Source: Desulfobulbaceae bacterium (lineage in GTDB: Bacteria; Desulfobacterota; Desulfobulbia; Desulfobulbales; BM004). Taken from it: a DNA stretch of 32,599 bases. The DNA is taken from the NCBI GenBank assembly GCA_002868955.1, contig PKTW01000118.1, forward strand, positions 1 to 32,599. Reading direction: 5' to 3'. Numbering within the stretch: position 1 is the first letter of the stretch; each line of letters starts with the position of its first letter. Below are positions 1-8,510 of this stretch, piece by piece. The position numbers were made by a program, and so were the translations under genes. The notes beneath the pieces were generated by a model. It did no database searches and was not told where the DNA came from. It saw nothing but the letters and a program-made list of their open reading frames with translations.

Positions 1-105
1 AGAATCGGGCTTGATTACACAAAGGCAAACATTTAATTATAGGTGATATTGTTTATATTCACCATAATTCCAAAAAGATTTTTAAAATAAGTTCTGCATA
101 ATATA

Positions 106-1341
106 TCACGTTTTCCTGAGCTTTCGCAAAAAGGGACTGATTGTCAAGCCCTGGACAAGGATGGAAAAAACAACTACGCCGTAGGTTATAGCCAGCAGGA
201 CATCACGCTCAATGCCGACAGGCAATGACAGAGCCAGGGCTATGGAGATGCCGCCGCGCAAACCGCCCCATGTGAGGATCTTGGCAACATGAGGGCTGAA
301 GGACCGAGAGCGTTTTAACAGGTGAATGGGGATAGACACGCTTACCAGACGCGCTGACAGAACTATAAGAATTCCCAGAAGAGCAGCAGCCAGATTCAAC
401 CAGCTATAGTTTAAAACCATGACCTCCAAACCTATGAGCAGGAAGAGGACCGCATTGAGCACCTCGTCGGCCAACTCCCAGAAGGTGTCAAGATTCTGAC
501 GAGTGTCTTCTGACATGGCAAAGCTTCTGCCATGATTGCCGATGAGGAGGCCGGCAACCACTATGGCAATGGGAGCAGAAAGATGCAGTGCATCCGCCAG
601 GGCATACCCTCCGGTGACCAATCCCAGGGTGATCAGTATTTCAACCTGGTAATTATCTACCTGTTTCAGCATCCGGTAGGCAAGGAGGCCAACACCCAAA
701 CCCAGCAGGCCTCCACCGATTGCCTCCTGCACAAAAAGCCTGAAAACCCTGGCAATCCCAAGTTCCGCACCGCTGACTATTGTTTCCAGGAGAATAAGAA
801 AAATGACAACCCCCACCCCGTCGTTGAACAGTGATTCGCCGACGATCTTGATCTCAAGGCTTTTGGGAACATCGGCCTTTTTTAGGATTCCCAGAACAGC
901 TATTGGATCTGTCGGCGAGATAAGGGCGCCGAAAAGCAGGCAATAGATGTATGATATATTGAATCCCAGGAGGTTAAGGACCACCCAGCTCAGGAATCCT
1001 ACAATAAGGGTTGACAGGACTACCCCGGCAGTTGCCAGACCCAAAATAATTCTGTACTGCTGCCGCAGTTCATTGATGTTTACATGCAGAGCACCTGCAA
1101 AAAGGAGAAAGCTGAGCATGCCATGCAACAGGGTCTCATCAAAATCAATCTGGAGGAGCATGGCTACCGCCCAGTGTTTTGAGCCTGGAAAAAATCTGCT
1201 GATTGTAAGCAGAAGAAGCGAGAAAAGCAGGCCGATCAACATTACGCCGATGGTATTGGGCAGCCTTAAAAAACGGTAATTGATAAAACTGAAAAACGCG
1301 GAAAGAGTGAGCAGGATGGCAATTATTTCAAAGAGTCCCAT
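106..1341 (-). CDS. Na+/H+ antiporter, CPA1 family (NhaP/sodium-proton exchanger-like)
   Basis: 411-aa multi-TM ORF; motifs such as GALISPTDPIAVLGILKK, GESLFNDGVGVVIF and TWGGLRGGISIALALSLP are typical of CPA1 exchangers. Confidence 0.93.
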   Translation of the reverse strand: MGLFEIIAILLTLSAFFSFINYRFLRLPNTIGVMLIGLLFSLLLLTISRFFPGSKHWAVAMLLQIDFDETLLHGMLSFLLFAGALHVNINELRQQYRIILGLATAGVVLSTLIVGFLSWVVLNLLGFNISYIYCLLFGALISPTDPIAVLGILKKADVPKSLEIKIVGESLFNDGVGVVIFLILLETIVSGAELGIARVFRLFVQEAIGGGLLGLGVGLLAYRMLKQVDNYQVEILITLGLVTGGYALADALHLSAPIAIVVAGLLIGNHGRSFAMSEDTRQNLDTFWELADEVLNAVLFLLIGLEVMVLNYSWLNLAAALLGILIVLSARLVSVSIPIHLLKRSRSFSPHVAKILTWGGLRGGISIALALSLPVGIERDVLLAITYGVVVFSILVQGLTISPFLRKLRKT

Positions 1342-1365
1342 ACGCCGATCTCCCGGAAAAACAAA

Positions 1366-1419
1366 AAAGGACCCAAGCTGTCAGATTGCATTATGGAATG
1401 CACCGGGCTTGAGTCCTTT
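1366..1419 (-). terminator. Long imperfect hairpin with U-tract between yjbQ-like gene and antiporter
   Basis: AAAGGACCCAAGC (1366-1378) pairs with GCTTGAGTCCTTT (1407-1419), 12/13; inner hairpin TGCATT-atgg-AATGCA (1387-1402); on the minus strand the outer stem is followed by TTTTTTGTTTTT. Confidence 0.7.
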
Positions 1420-1444
1420 GGACTTAGAATTTATCGTGGTAAAT

Positions 1445-1861
1445 TTATGCGCCGATGATCTTTACCAGGACCCTTTTTTTTCGACCACCGTCGAATTCAC
1501 CGTAAAAGATCTGCTCCCAGGTGCCGAAATCAAGCTGACCATTAGTGATCGCAACAACCACTTCCCTTCCCATTACCTGCCTTTTTAAATGAGCATCAGC
1601 ATTGTCTTCATAACCGTTATGGCGGTATTGGGAGACCGGTTCATGCGGGGCGAGTTTCTCAAGCCAGACCTCGTAATCATTATGCAGGCCAGACTCATCA
1701 TCATTTATAAAAACCGAGGCGGTTATGTGCATGGCATTGACCAAGGCCAACCCTTCATGCACTCCGCTTTCCCGTAAACACTTCTCCACCTGGGGCGTAA
1801 TGTTTATAAAGGCGCGCCTTGTTGGAACATTGAACCAGAGCTCTTTGCGAAAGCTTTTCAT
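1445..1861 (-). CDS. yjbQ: YjbQ family protein (UPF0047)
   Basis: [59 protein letters not shown] matches the YjbQ family; start placed at 1861 because GGAGGT lies just upstream (track start 1882 is also possible). Confidence 0.85.
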   Translation of the reverse strand: MKSFRKELWFNVPTRRAFINITPQVEKCLRESGVHEGLALVNAMHITASVFINDDESGLHNDYEVWLEKLAPHEPVSQYRHNGYEDNADAHLKRQVMGREVVVAITNGQLDFGTWEQIFYGEFDGGRKKRVLVKIIGA

Positions 1862-1909
1862 GGCGACCTCCATCTGCAGCACAAACCCATAAAATCTGGA
1901 AGTTGACGT

Positions 1910-2758
1910 TTATTTTTTCTTTGCCAGTTCCTCATCTATGATCTGCTTGAAGCCGGGCAGGCTTCTCTGCTGCAGCAAGCGGCCATTTACAAAGATAGAT
2001 GGCGTGCCCCGCACCCCCGCTTCCACGCCATCTTTGAGATCCCTCTGGACCATGGCTGCCAGGGCTGGATTCTGCCTGTCCTGGTTGAACTGTTCCATAT
2101 CAAGTCCAACTGCCTGCGCTAATTCATCAAACTTTTCAGCGTTCAGGTTGTTATAGTTTTTGAAAAGCTCGTCGTGGAACTCCCAGAACTTTCCCTGCTG
2201 ATTGGCAGCCATGGAAGCCACTGCTGCATCCATGGCAAACTTGTGTATTCTTGTAAGAGGAAAATTCTTGAAAACCAGTTTAACGTCGTTTGGATACTGC
2301 TCGAGCACCTGCTCAAGTAAAGGTTCAACCTTTGCGCAGTACGGTCATTGATAGTCGCTGAATACAGCAACCACAACCTGGGCATCGGCCGGGCCCTTGA
2401 ACGGCAGACCTGATATATCGATATCAACGACAAAACTGATCGTGAGAACTTCAAGGGTGTTGGCTTTGCTGTCTGCAAGCAGGAGATAATCACCCTTGGG
2501 TGAAGTGCCTATGCTCACCACAGAATCACTGACTTTCAGGGTGTCCTTAAGGGCGCCAGCGCTGTCGTAAATAAGGATTTTGCCGCCCTCGGCAAGTATA
2601 AATGTATATTTTCCGTCAGCAGAAACAGTCATATCAACAGGCTTGGCCTCAAGTTTGAAAGTTTTTGAAGCCCCCGTCTCAACTTCAGCCAGAGCAATGG
2701 CACTGAAGCTGAAAAGTAACACTAAAATTATGATGCAGACACCGCGGATAGAACGCAT
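1910..2758 (-). CDS. Putative selenoprotein: secreted DsbA-like thiol oxidoreductase with N-terminal beta-propeller-like segment, active site U-P-Y-C (Sec at codon 138, TGA 2345-2347)
   Basis: ORFs 2345..2758 and 1910..2308 are in the same frame, separated by one TGA; read-through gives ...AVFSDYQ-U-PYCAKVEPLLEQVLEQYPNDVKLVFKNFPL..., a continuous DsbA/Thioredoxin_4-type domain with the TGA exactly at the first active-site Cys; conserved cis-Pro region VRGTPSIFVNG downstream; N-terminal signal peptide. Confidence 0.88.
2319..2333 (-). promoter_or_regulatory. Candidate bacterial SECIS hairpin for DsbA-like selenoprotein
   Basis: Minus-strand AAAGG-TTGAA-CCTTT starts 12 nt after the in-frame TGA; spacing resembles bacterial SECIS elements. 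Confidence 0.5.
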
Positions 2759-3097
2759 AATCTAAATCCTCCTCAGTTACGGTTAATTTTATTAAAATCA
2801 ATTCCTTATCAGCAAAACAACTGCTACGGTTTTTTACAGAATCTTTTGACCTGCATGGCAGCAACAAGTACACGACGATACCCTGCAAGCCTTTTTGTGG
2901 CAAGTATTTTCCTTGAATATATCGCTTCATTTACAATGAATTTTTCTAAGGCGGTATATCTCTTATTAAGACTCTGTCTTGCCTAATGCAACTGTATCGT
3001 TTACAATTTTAATCTTTCTGATGAACTTATGAGATGCATTGTATGGGCCTCTCTTTTTTGTTAATAATATCTGAACGGTCTGGAATATTATAGATTC

Positions 3098-3610
3098 ATG
3101 AAAATAACAATTCCCATTTACAGTTTCTTTGCCATTACTGCCGCCATCCTGCTGTTAAGCTCCTGTTCAGGAGAAAGCACCAAAGCAATTCGAACAGGGG
3201 ATACCATTGCTTCGTTTTCCGGAACCGATCTGGAAGGCAGGAATTTCTCACTGGCTTCACATATAGGCAAGCCGGTTATCGTGCGTTTTTTTCTGCTCAA
3301 TTGCCCTTATTGCAAAGCGGACACCCCCATATTTAATATGTTTTACGATAAATACAGGCAAAGAGGCCTAGAAATTGTCTATATAAATAATAATGGGGCT
3401 AACGCTGAAGAAGTTAAAATCTTTGCGCATGAGCTCAAAATTAATTTCCCTGTAATATTTGACCAGGAAGGCAAAATCGCCAAGCAGTACAACGTAAAAG
3501 TACAGCCGCTGACCCTGGTTTTGTCTCCTGAGCACAAATTGCTGGCAGCCCTTTTAGGGGGAGTAAGCGAAGCAGAACTAAACGAACTGTTGAGTCAATA
3601 CATTCTATGA
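3098..3610 (+). CDS. TlpA/ResA-like thioredoxin-fold lipoprotein
   Basis: Lipobox LLLSSCSG; redoxin fold with FLLNCPYCKADTPIFNMFY and cis-Pro region KVQPLTLVLSPE. Confidence 0.85.
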   Translation: MKITIPIYSFFAITAAILLLSSCSGESTKAIRTGDTIASFSGTDLEGRNFSLASHIGKPVIVRFFLLNCPYCKADTPIFNMFYDKYRQRGLEIVYINNNGANAEEVKIFAHELKINFPVIFDQEGKIAKQYNVKVQPLTLVLSPEHKLLAALLGGVSEAELNELLSQYIL

Positions 3611-3635
3611 TTCTGAGAGACTGTGGAGAGACACC

Positions 3636-4139
3636 ATGAAAACAAGTCGAATTTTCCTGCTGTTTATAACTATCCAACTTGTTGTATCTGTTTCAATGGG
3701 TTTCGCCAACGAAGTCGCAACAGACACGGTATCAGATCAGACCCGCTGCACTGTCTGTGGCATGTTCGTGGCCAAATATCCCAACTGGCTGGCCCGGATA
3801 CAGTATTCTGATCCTGCACAAACCAGATTCTTTGACGGCCCGAAGGATATGATGGTTTTCTATTTCAATCCTGAACGGTATGACGGTCCTCCGCGGGAAG
3901 CAATCCAGGATATCTTTGTTAAAGATTATTATTCGCTCAATTGGCTGTCGGCACGAGAGGCTTTTTACGTGATCGGCAGCGATGTATACGGCCCCATGGG
4001 CCATGAACTTATTCCATTTGTAACAGGGGAGGCTGCAGAATCATTCAGCAAGGACCATCACGGCAAAGAGGTCCTCTCGTTCGATGATATCACTCCGGAG
4101 CTTATTGAGTCGCTGCAGGCAGGGCAGAAAATGCGATGA
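3636..4139 (+). CDS. NosL-like protein
   Basis: Signal peptide followed by TRCTVCGMFVAKYPNWLARIQ, the NosL-type Cys-x-x-Cys-Gly-Met motif. Confidence 0.8.
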   Translation: MKTSRIFLLFITIQLVVSVSMGFANEVATDTVSDQTRCTVCGMFVAKYPNWLARIQYSDPAQTRFFDGPKDMMVFYFNPERYDGPPREAIQDIFVKDYYSLNWLSAREAFYVIGSDVYGPMGHELIPFVTGEAAESFSKDHHGKEVLSFDDITPELIESLQAGQKMR

Positions 4140-4201
4140 TGCCTACAGTAGAATTTCCTCACATAACAATACTGCCTTAACATTACGAAAATTAGCACAT
4201 T

Positions 4202-4495
4202 ATGCGTCCTTCTCATTTACTCTTTATTTTTCTCCTTTTGCTTACATTTATCGATGCAACGCTTTATTTACATGCCAAACGCATGGCCAATGACCTTAAA
4301 ACGGATCAGGCTTTACAAACAATTGCTGTTGCCGGGCTTGGGCTCACTGACCTCTGTGTTGCAACCGAGGCCCGTTACACAAGGCACCCAGCCGTGAGTG
4401 ATCCCATGGCTCCCTTTATGGACCATCCGGGCGCCATCGAACATTTTCCAACCGGCTCCTTCTGGAATGCACCAACAAATACTGAAACTCGCTAA
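4202..4495 (+). CDS. Hypothetical membrane-anchored/secreted protein
   Basis: 97-aa ORF with N-terminal hydrophobic segment, co-directional between NosL-like and ABC permease genes. Confidence 0.6.
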   Translation: MRPSHLLFIFLLLLTFIDATLYLHAKRMANDLKTDQALQTIAVAGLGLTDLCVATEARYTRHPAVSDPMAPFMDHPGAIEHFPTGSFWNAPTNTETR

Positions 4496-4501
4496 AACTG
4501 T

Positions 4502-5701
4502 ATGCCTATGCTGCCTAAAGGTTTAGAGAAACAATTGAATATCCTGGATTTCTCACTCTCTTCCCTTTGGCGAAGAAAGCTGAAAAATCTCAGCATAATG
4601 CTGGTTTTTGCGCTGGTGATCTTTCTGCTGGGCTCCTTTCAAATGCTGACAGGTGCCTTGACAAATTCTGCTGACGCAGTTCTGAAAAATACGGCTGATA
4701 TAACAATACAAAAAATGTCTGCCGGCAGACAAGAAGCAATTCCGCTTGCGTATATCGAAAAATTACATTCCATATACGGTATTCGGGCAATTATTCCCAG
4801 GGTATGGGGATACTATTTTGATGAGTCCAACCTGGCCAATTTTACCATTATGGCACTGGACTCAGACTCCATGCCCGATGGTAATAAACTTGATCTCACT
4901 TTAGCCCATGGGCATTTCCCCAAAAAAACCGAAACAGACACTGTTGTCATAGGCCGCTCGGTTCACAATATTCTCGGGCTCGGAGAGCGGCGCATCTTCT
5001 CCCTGTTCAGGCCCGACCTTTCTTTGAAATCTTTCAATATGGTTGGACTCTTCGCTCAGCAGACAGATCTCTTGACCAATGATTTAATCGTCATGAACCT
5101 GTCCGATGCCAGAGATCTCTTTAATATTCCTCCATCAATGGCAACGGATCTCTGCGTCTATGTTGCAAATCCCTCTGAAATCGAAACCATTGCCAAAAAA
5201 ATCGCCGGGCTGCTTCCCGACACAAGAGTTCTGACCAAAAAACAGATACAGAAAACGTACCAGGTGGTTTTCAGCTGGCGCAGCGGTTTTGCCTCAATAT
5301 GTCTTTTAACTGCCTTGGTTGCCTTTGCCATTCTTGCCTGGGACAAGGCTTCAGGCTTGTCCCCTGAGGAAAAAAGGGAGATAGGCATACTCAAAATCCT
5401 TGGCTGGGAAACCGGGGATATCCTGGCAATCCGCTTCTGGGAAAGCACACTGGTATCAGCCCTTGCCTTTATAATCGGCTGTACTGCGGCATATTTTCAT
5501 GTGGCTTTTTTTGACGCCTCCCTCTTAAAACCGGTCATGGTTGGATGGTCTGTTATTCATCCGCCTTTTAAATTATTGCCTTCTGTAAACCTGGCAGACC
5601 TTCTGCTCATATTCACATTTTCAGTGCTTCCCTATCTTGGTGCTACGGTTATCCCTGCCTGGCGCTGCTCCACCGTGCCGCCTGATTCGGTGATACGATG
5701 A
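4502..5701 (+). CDS. ABC transporter permease, FtsX/MacB-like
   Basis: N-terminal TM, long extracytoplasmic domain, three C-terminal TMs; KREIGILKILGWETGDILAIRFWES is typical of FtsX-like permeases. Confidence 0.85.
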   Translation: MPMLPKGLEKQLNILDFSLSSLWRRKLKNLSIMLVFALVIFLLGSFQMLTGALTNSADAVLKNTADITIQKMSAGRQEAIPLAYIEKLHSIYGIRAIIPRVWGYYFDESNLANFTIMALDSDSMPDGNKLDLTLAHGHFPKKTETDTVVIGRSVHNILGLGERRIFSLFRPDLSLKSFNMVGLFAQQTDLLTNDLIVMNLSDARDLFNIPPSMATDLCVYVANPSEIETIAKKIAGLLPDTRVLTKKQIQKTYQVVFSWRSGFASICLLTALVAFAILAWDKASGLSPEEKREIGILKILGWETGDILAIRFWESTLVSALAFIIGCTAAYFHVAFFDASLLKPVMVGWSVIHPPFKLLPSVNLADLLLIFTFSVLPYLGATVIPAWRCSTVPPDSVIR

Positions 5702-6714
5702 AAAAAATGCAAATAACCGCATTGGCTCTGTATTCCGGTGGCCTTGACTCTACCCTGGCCTGCAGAGTTGTTGCTGAGCAGGGAATAAAAGTTGTGGCCG
5801 TAAAATTTGTCACTCCGTTTTTCGGCTATGACCTTTTGCTCAGAAAGGAAGACTACATAAGGACAACAAAAGAAAGGTCAGGAATTGACGTCCTTTTAAA
5901 GGATGTCACAATCCCCTACCTGGAATTGCTCAAAAAACCTGCGCACGGTTTTGGCAAATACTTCAACCCCTGTATAGACTGTAAAATTTTCCTGCTTTCA
6001 GAAGCAAAAAAAATGATGCCTAAACTTGGAGCATCATTTCTAGTGACCGGTGAGGTTGTCGGCCAGCGCCCCATGTCCCAGCGGCGTGACACCTTACGGG
6101 TCATTGAACGTGACAGCGGTTGCGAGGGGATTCTTGTACGGCCTCTCTGCGCCAAGAACCTGGAACCGACACAGGCTGAACGTGACGGCCTTATTGACCG
6201 GGAACAGCTGTATGCCTTCAGCGGCCGCAACCGGACTCCACAAATGAAACTGGCGGACCAGTTCGGCATCAACGATTATCCCAGTCCAGCAGGTGGCTGC
6301 ATCCTGGCAGACCCAATCTTGAGTGCGCGCATACAAGAATACTACAAAAAAAACAAAAGAATCGTGCCGGCGGATATCCTGCTGCTGATGGTTGGACGTC
6401 AGTTCCGACTGCCAAGCGGCGGCTGGCTGGTTGTAGGCCGAGACGAAAAGCAAAACGACAGGATTGCAGCATTGCGGCAACCTGATGATTGGCTGCTGCA
6501 ACCCAATATTATTCCCGGCCCAACAGCCATTTTGCGCCATAGCACAAATTCGGAAGAACTTGAAATTGCCGCGGCTTTAGTGGCCCGCTATGCAAAAAAA
6601 TCCGCCCTTGTGCAGGGCGCTGCAATAATAACTGCTGAGCGCCGGGGCACTGTGCACCATATGGAAGCCCTTGCCCTTGATGACTCCATTTTTCAACCTT
6701 GGTTAATAAAGTAA
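5698..6714 (+). CDS. PP-loop ATPase / MnmA-ThiI-like tRNA thiolation-type protein
   Basis: ALYSGGLDSTLACRV (SGGxDS PP-loop), FNPCIDCKIFLL, GEVVGQRPMSQRRDTL and SPAGGCILADP; ATGA overlap with the upstream permease. Confidence 0.8.
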   Translation: MKKMQITALALYSGGLDSTLACRVVAEQGIKVVAVKFVTPFFGYDLLLRKEDYIRTTKERSGIDVLLKDVTIPYLELLKKPAHGFGKYFNPCIDCKIFLLSEAKKMMPKLGASFLVTGEVVGQRPMSQRRDTLRVIERDSGCEGILVRPLCAKNLEPTQAERDGLIDREQLYAFSGRNRTPQMKLADQFGINDYPSPAGGCILADPILSARIQEYYKKNKRIVPADILLLMVGRQFRLPSGGWLVVGRDEKQNDRIAALRQPDDWLLQPNIIPGPTAILRHSTNSEELEIAAALVARYAKKSALVQGAAIITAERRGTVHHMEALALDDSIFQPWLIK

Positions 6715-6733
6715 TCAAGACCTTGGAATAAAA

Positions 6734-7057
6734 ATGAATAGTAACAATGCGACAATTTTCTTTCTCTTTGTTTTGGGAGCAATCTGCGCAGGTTTTTTTC
6801 TGTTACAAGGATGTTCAATGACCTATGATGGTGAAAAGCTTTTCTTTCGGGAAGGCTGCAGCAATTGCCATTCATATAAAGGCAGAGGCGGCAGGATGGG
6901 GCCGGACATCTCCGCTGTGACCAATATACGAAGTGCCGGCTGGATCGACAGTTACCTGCAGGACCCGAAAAAGATAAATCCTCTCTCCCGAATGCCCTCT
7001 TTCAGACATCTCTCACGCAGTAAACGAAAGGCAATTATCGCTTTTTTGAAAAACTGA
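6734..7057 (+). CDS. Small monoheme cytochrome c, lipoprotein-like
   Basis: LLQGC lipobox-like; EGCSNCHSYKGRGGRMGPDIS with CxxCH haem motif; distal Met in LSRMPSF. Confidence 0.88.
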   Translation: MNSNNATIFFLFVLGAICAGFFLLQGCSMTYDGEKLFFREGCSNCHSYKGRGGRMGPDISAVTNIRSAGWIDSYLQDPKKINPLSRMPSFRHLSRSKRKAIIAFLKN

Positions 7058-7283
7058 GCCCTCTTTTTTTACTGCTCTTCATACATGTTTTATACTTTTA
7101 TGGCCGCCTGACCATATAATCATTTTGTTTGCAAACTGTCTCTGCAAAATCCGGCAGAGATTTCCGCTGTTATATCGCCTCCCATAGAAATAAGCATTTC
7201 TTTTTATTTCATGTGTTTCAAAATTCCTCATCAAAATATAATTTTTGGTCAAAATACAAAAAAGTACTTGCAATTATGGTTAA

Positions 7284-7301
7284 TTAGGTATTAATACCTA
7301 A
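7284..7301. promoter_or_regulatory. 18-bp perfect palindrome, possible operator of hydrogenase operon
   Basis: TTAGGTATTAATACCTAA equals its own reverse complement, 76-93 nt upstream of the likely small-subunit start. Confidence 0.45.
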
Positions 7302-7376
7302 GCCATTAGTAGAACTACCTATTTCCCTTAGTGCTAAACAGGGTTTATGACCGAAACTCGATCAAGGAGGGTTATC

Positions 7377-8489
7377 ATGAGATGCAGAGAGTCTGAATTT
7401 GATAAAATTCCCGGCGGAGTGTCGCGGAGGGACTTTCTCAAAGTGTGTACCGCAACCGCGGTATATATGGGTCTTCCCGCCAGCCTGGGCCCGAAGATTG
7501 CCGAGGCGGCAACAACTGCAAAAAAACGCCCTCCAGTAATATGGCTTTCAGCGCAGGAGTGTACGGGCTGCGTCGAAACACTGCTGCGTGCCACACACCC
7601 TACAGTCGAACATCTGATCCTCGATCTTATTTCTCTTGATTATTCAGAAACCCTGAATACCGGCGCAGGTCACCAGGCCGAGGAATTCAGGGCCAAGTCC
7701 ATCGAGGAGAACAAGGGTAAGTTTATCCTTGTCTGTGATGGTTCCATACCGGTAAAAGACGGCGGTATTTACTGCAAGATTGCCGGAAAACCAGTCCTTG
7801 AGATCTTAAAGGAAACTGCACCCAAGGCTGCAGCTGTTATATCTCTCGGCTCCTGTGCCTCTTGGGGTGGAGTCCCTTCAGCAGACCCGAACCCAACAGG
7901 CGCGACACCTGTATATAAGATCCTTGAAGGTACGGGTATCCCGATAATCAATATTCCAGGATGCCCGCCCAATGGTTACAACTTTCTGTCAACAGTTCTC
8001 TACTATGTAACCTTTAAAAAACTACCGGAACTCGACGACAAGCTAAGACCAAAATTCGCCTATGGCCGCCTGATCCATGAAAACTGCGAACGGAGACCGC
8101 ACTTTGACGCAGGCCGTTTTGCCGAGCAGTTTGGAGATGAAGGTCATCGTAATGGTTACTGCCTCTACAAACTTGGCTGCAAAGGCCCTGAAACCTTTAA
8201 TAACTGTTCGACCCTCCGATTCAATGACATGGGTACCTGGCCTGTTAATACGGGGCACCCCTGTTTCGGCTGTTCAGAAGAAGGCGTGGGCTTCAATATT
8301 CCGCTCCATACCCCGGCAGAAGTAAAAAATGTCACGCCTGCCGCTGTCCAGACACCTATTAATGTCGATCATGGTGGCGGCATGAGTGCCGGAGCAGTAG
8401 CCCTTGCTGCAGGGGTAGCAGGTGCTGCAGTTGGGGCCGGTGCTGTAGCGATAAAGAAAATTGACCAGGAAGACAAAAATCAGGACTAA
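7377..8489 (+). CDS. hybO: [NiFe] hydrogenase small subunit (HybO-type) with Tat signal and C-terminal anchor
   Basis: Tat motif SRRDFLK; WLSAQECTGCVETLLR; ISLGSCASWGGVPSADPNPTGA; IPGCPPNGYNF; CFGCSEEGVGF; hydrophobic C-terminus. Start at 7377 chosen for the preceding AAGGAGG (track start 7347). Confidence 0.95.
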   Translation: MRCRESEFDKIPGGVSRRDFLKVCTATAVYMGLPASLGPKIAEAATTAKKRPPVIWLSAQECTGCVETLLRATHPTVEHLILDLISLDYSETLNTGAGHQAEEFRAKSIEENKGKFILVCDGSIPVKDGGIYCKIAGKPVLEILKETAPKAAAVISLGSCASWGGVPSADPNPTGATPVYKILEGTGIPIINIPGCPPNGYNFLSTVLYYVTFKKLPELDDKLRPKFAYGRLIHENCERRPHFDAGRFAEQFGDEGHRNGYCLYKLGCKGPETFNNCSTLRFNDMGTWPVNTGHPCFGCSEEGVGFNIPLHTPAEVKNVTPAAVQTPINVDHGGGMSAGAVALAAGVAGAAVGAGAVAIKKIDQEDKNQD

Positions 8490-8510
8490 TTACCTAGGGA
8501 GCTCAGGCTA

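Noticed and set aside
2143-2493. 116-aa minus-strand ORF spanning the Sec TGA in another frame
   Set aside because: Alternative frame of the DsbA-like selenoprotein; sequence has no domain character.
6094-6540. 148-aa minus-strand ORF opposite PP-loop gene
   Set aside because: Antisense shadow ORF, no recognisable family.
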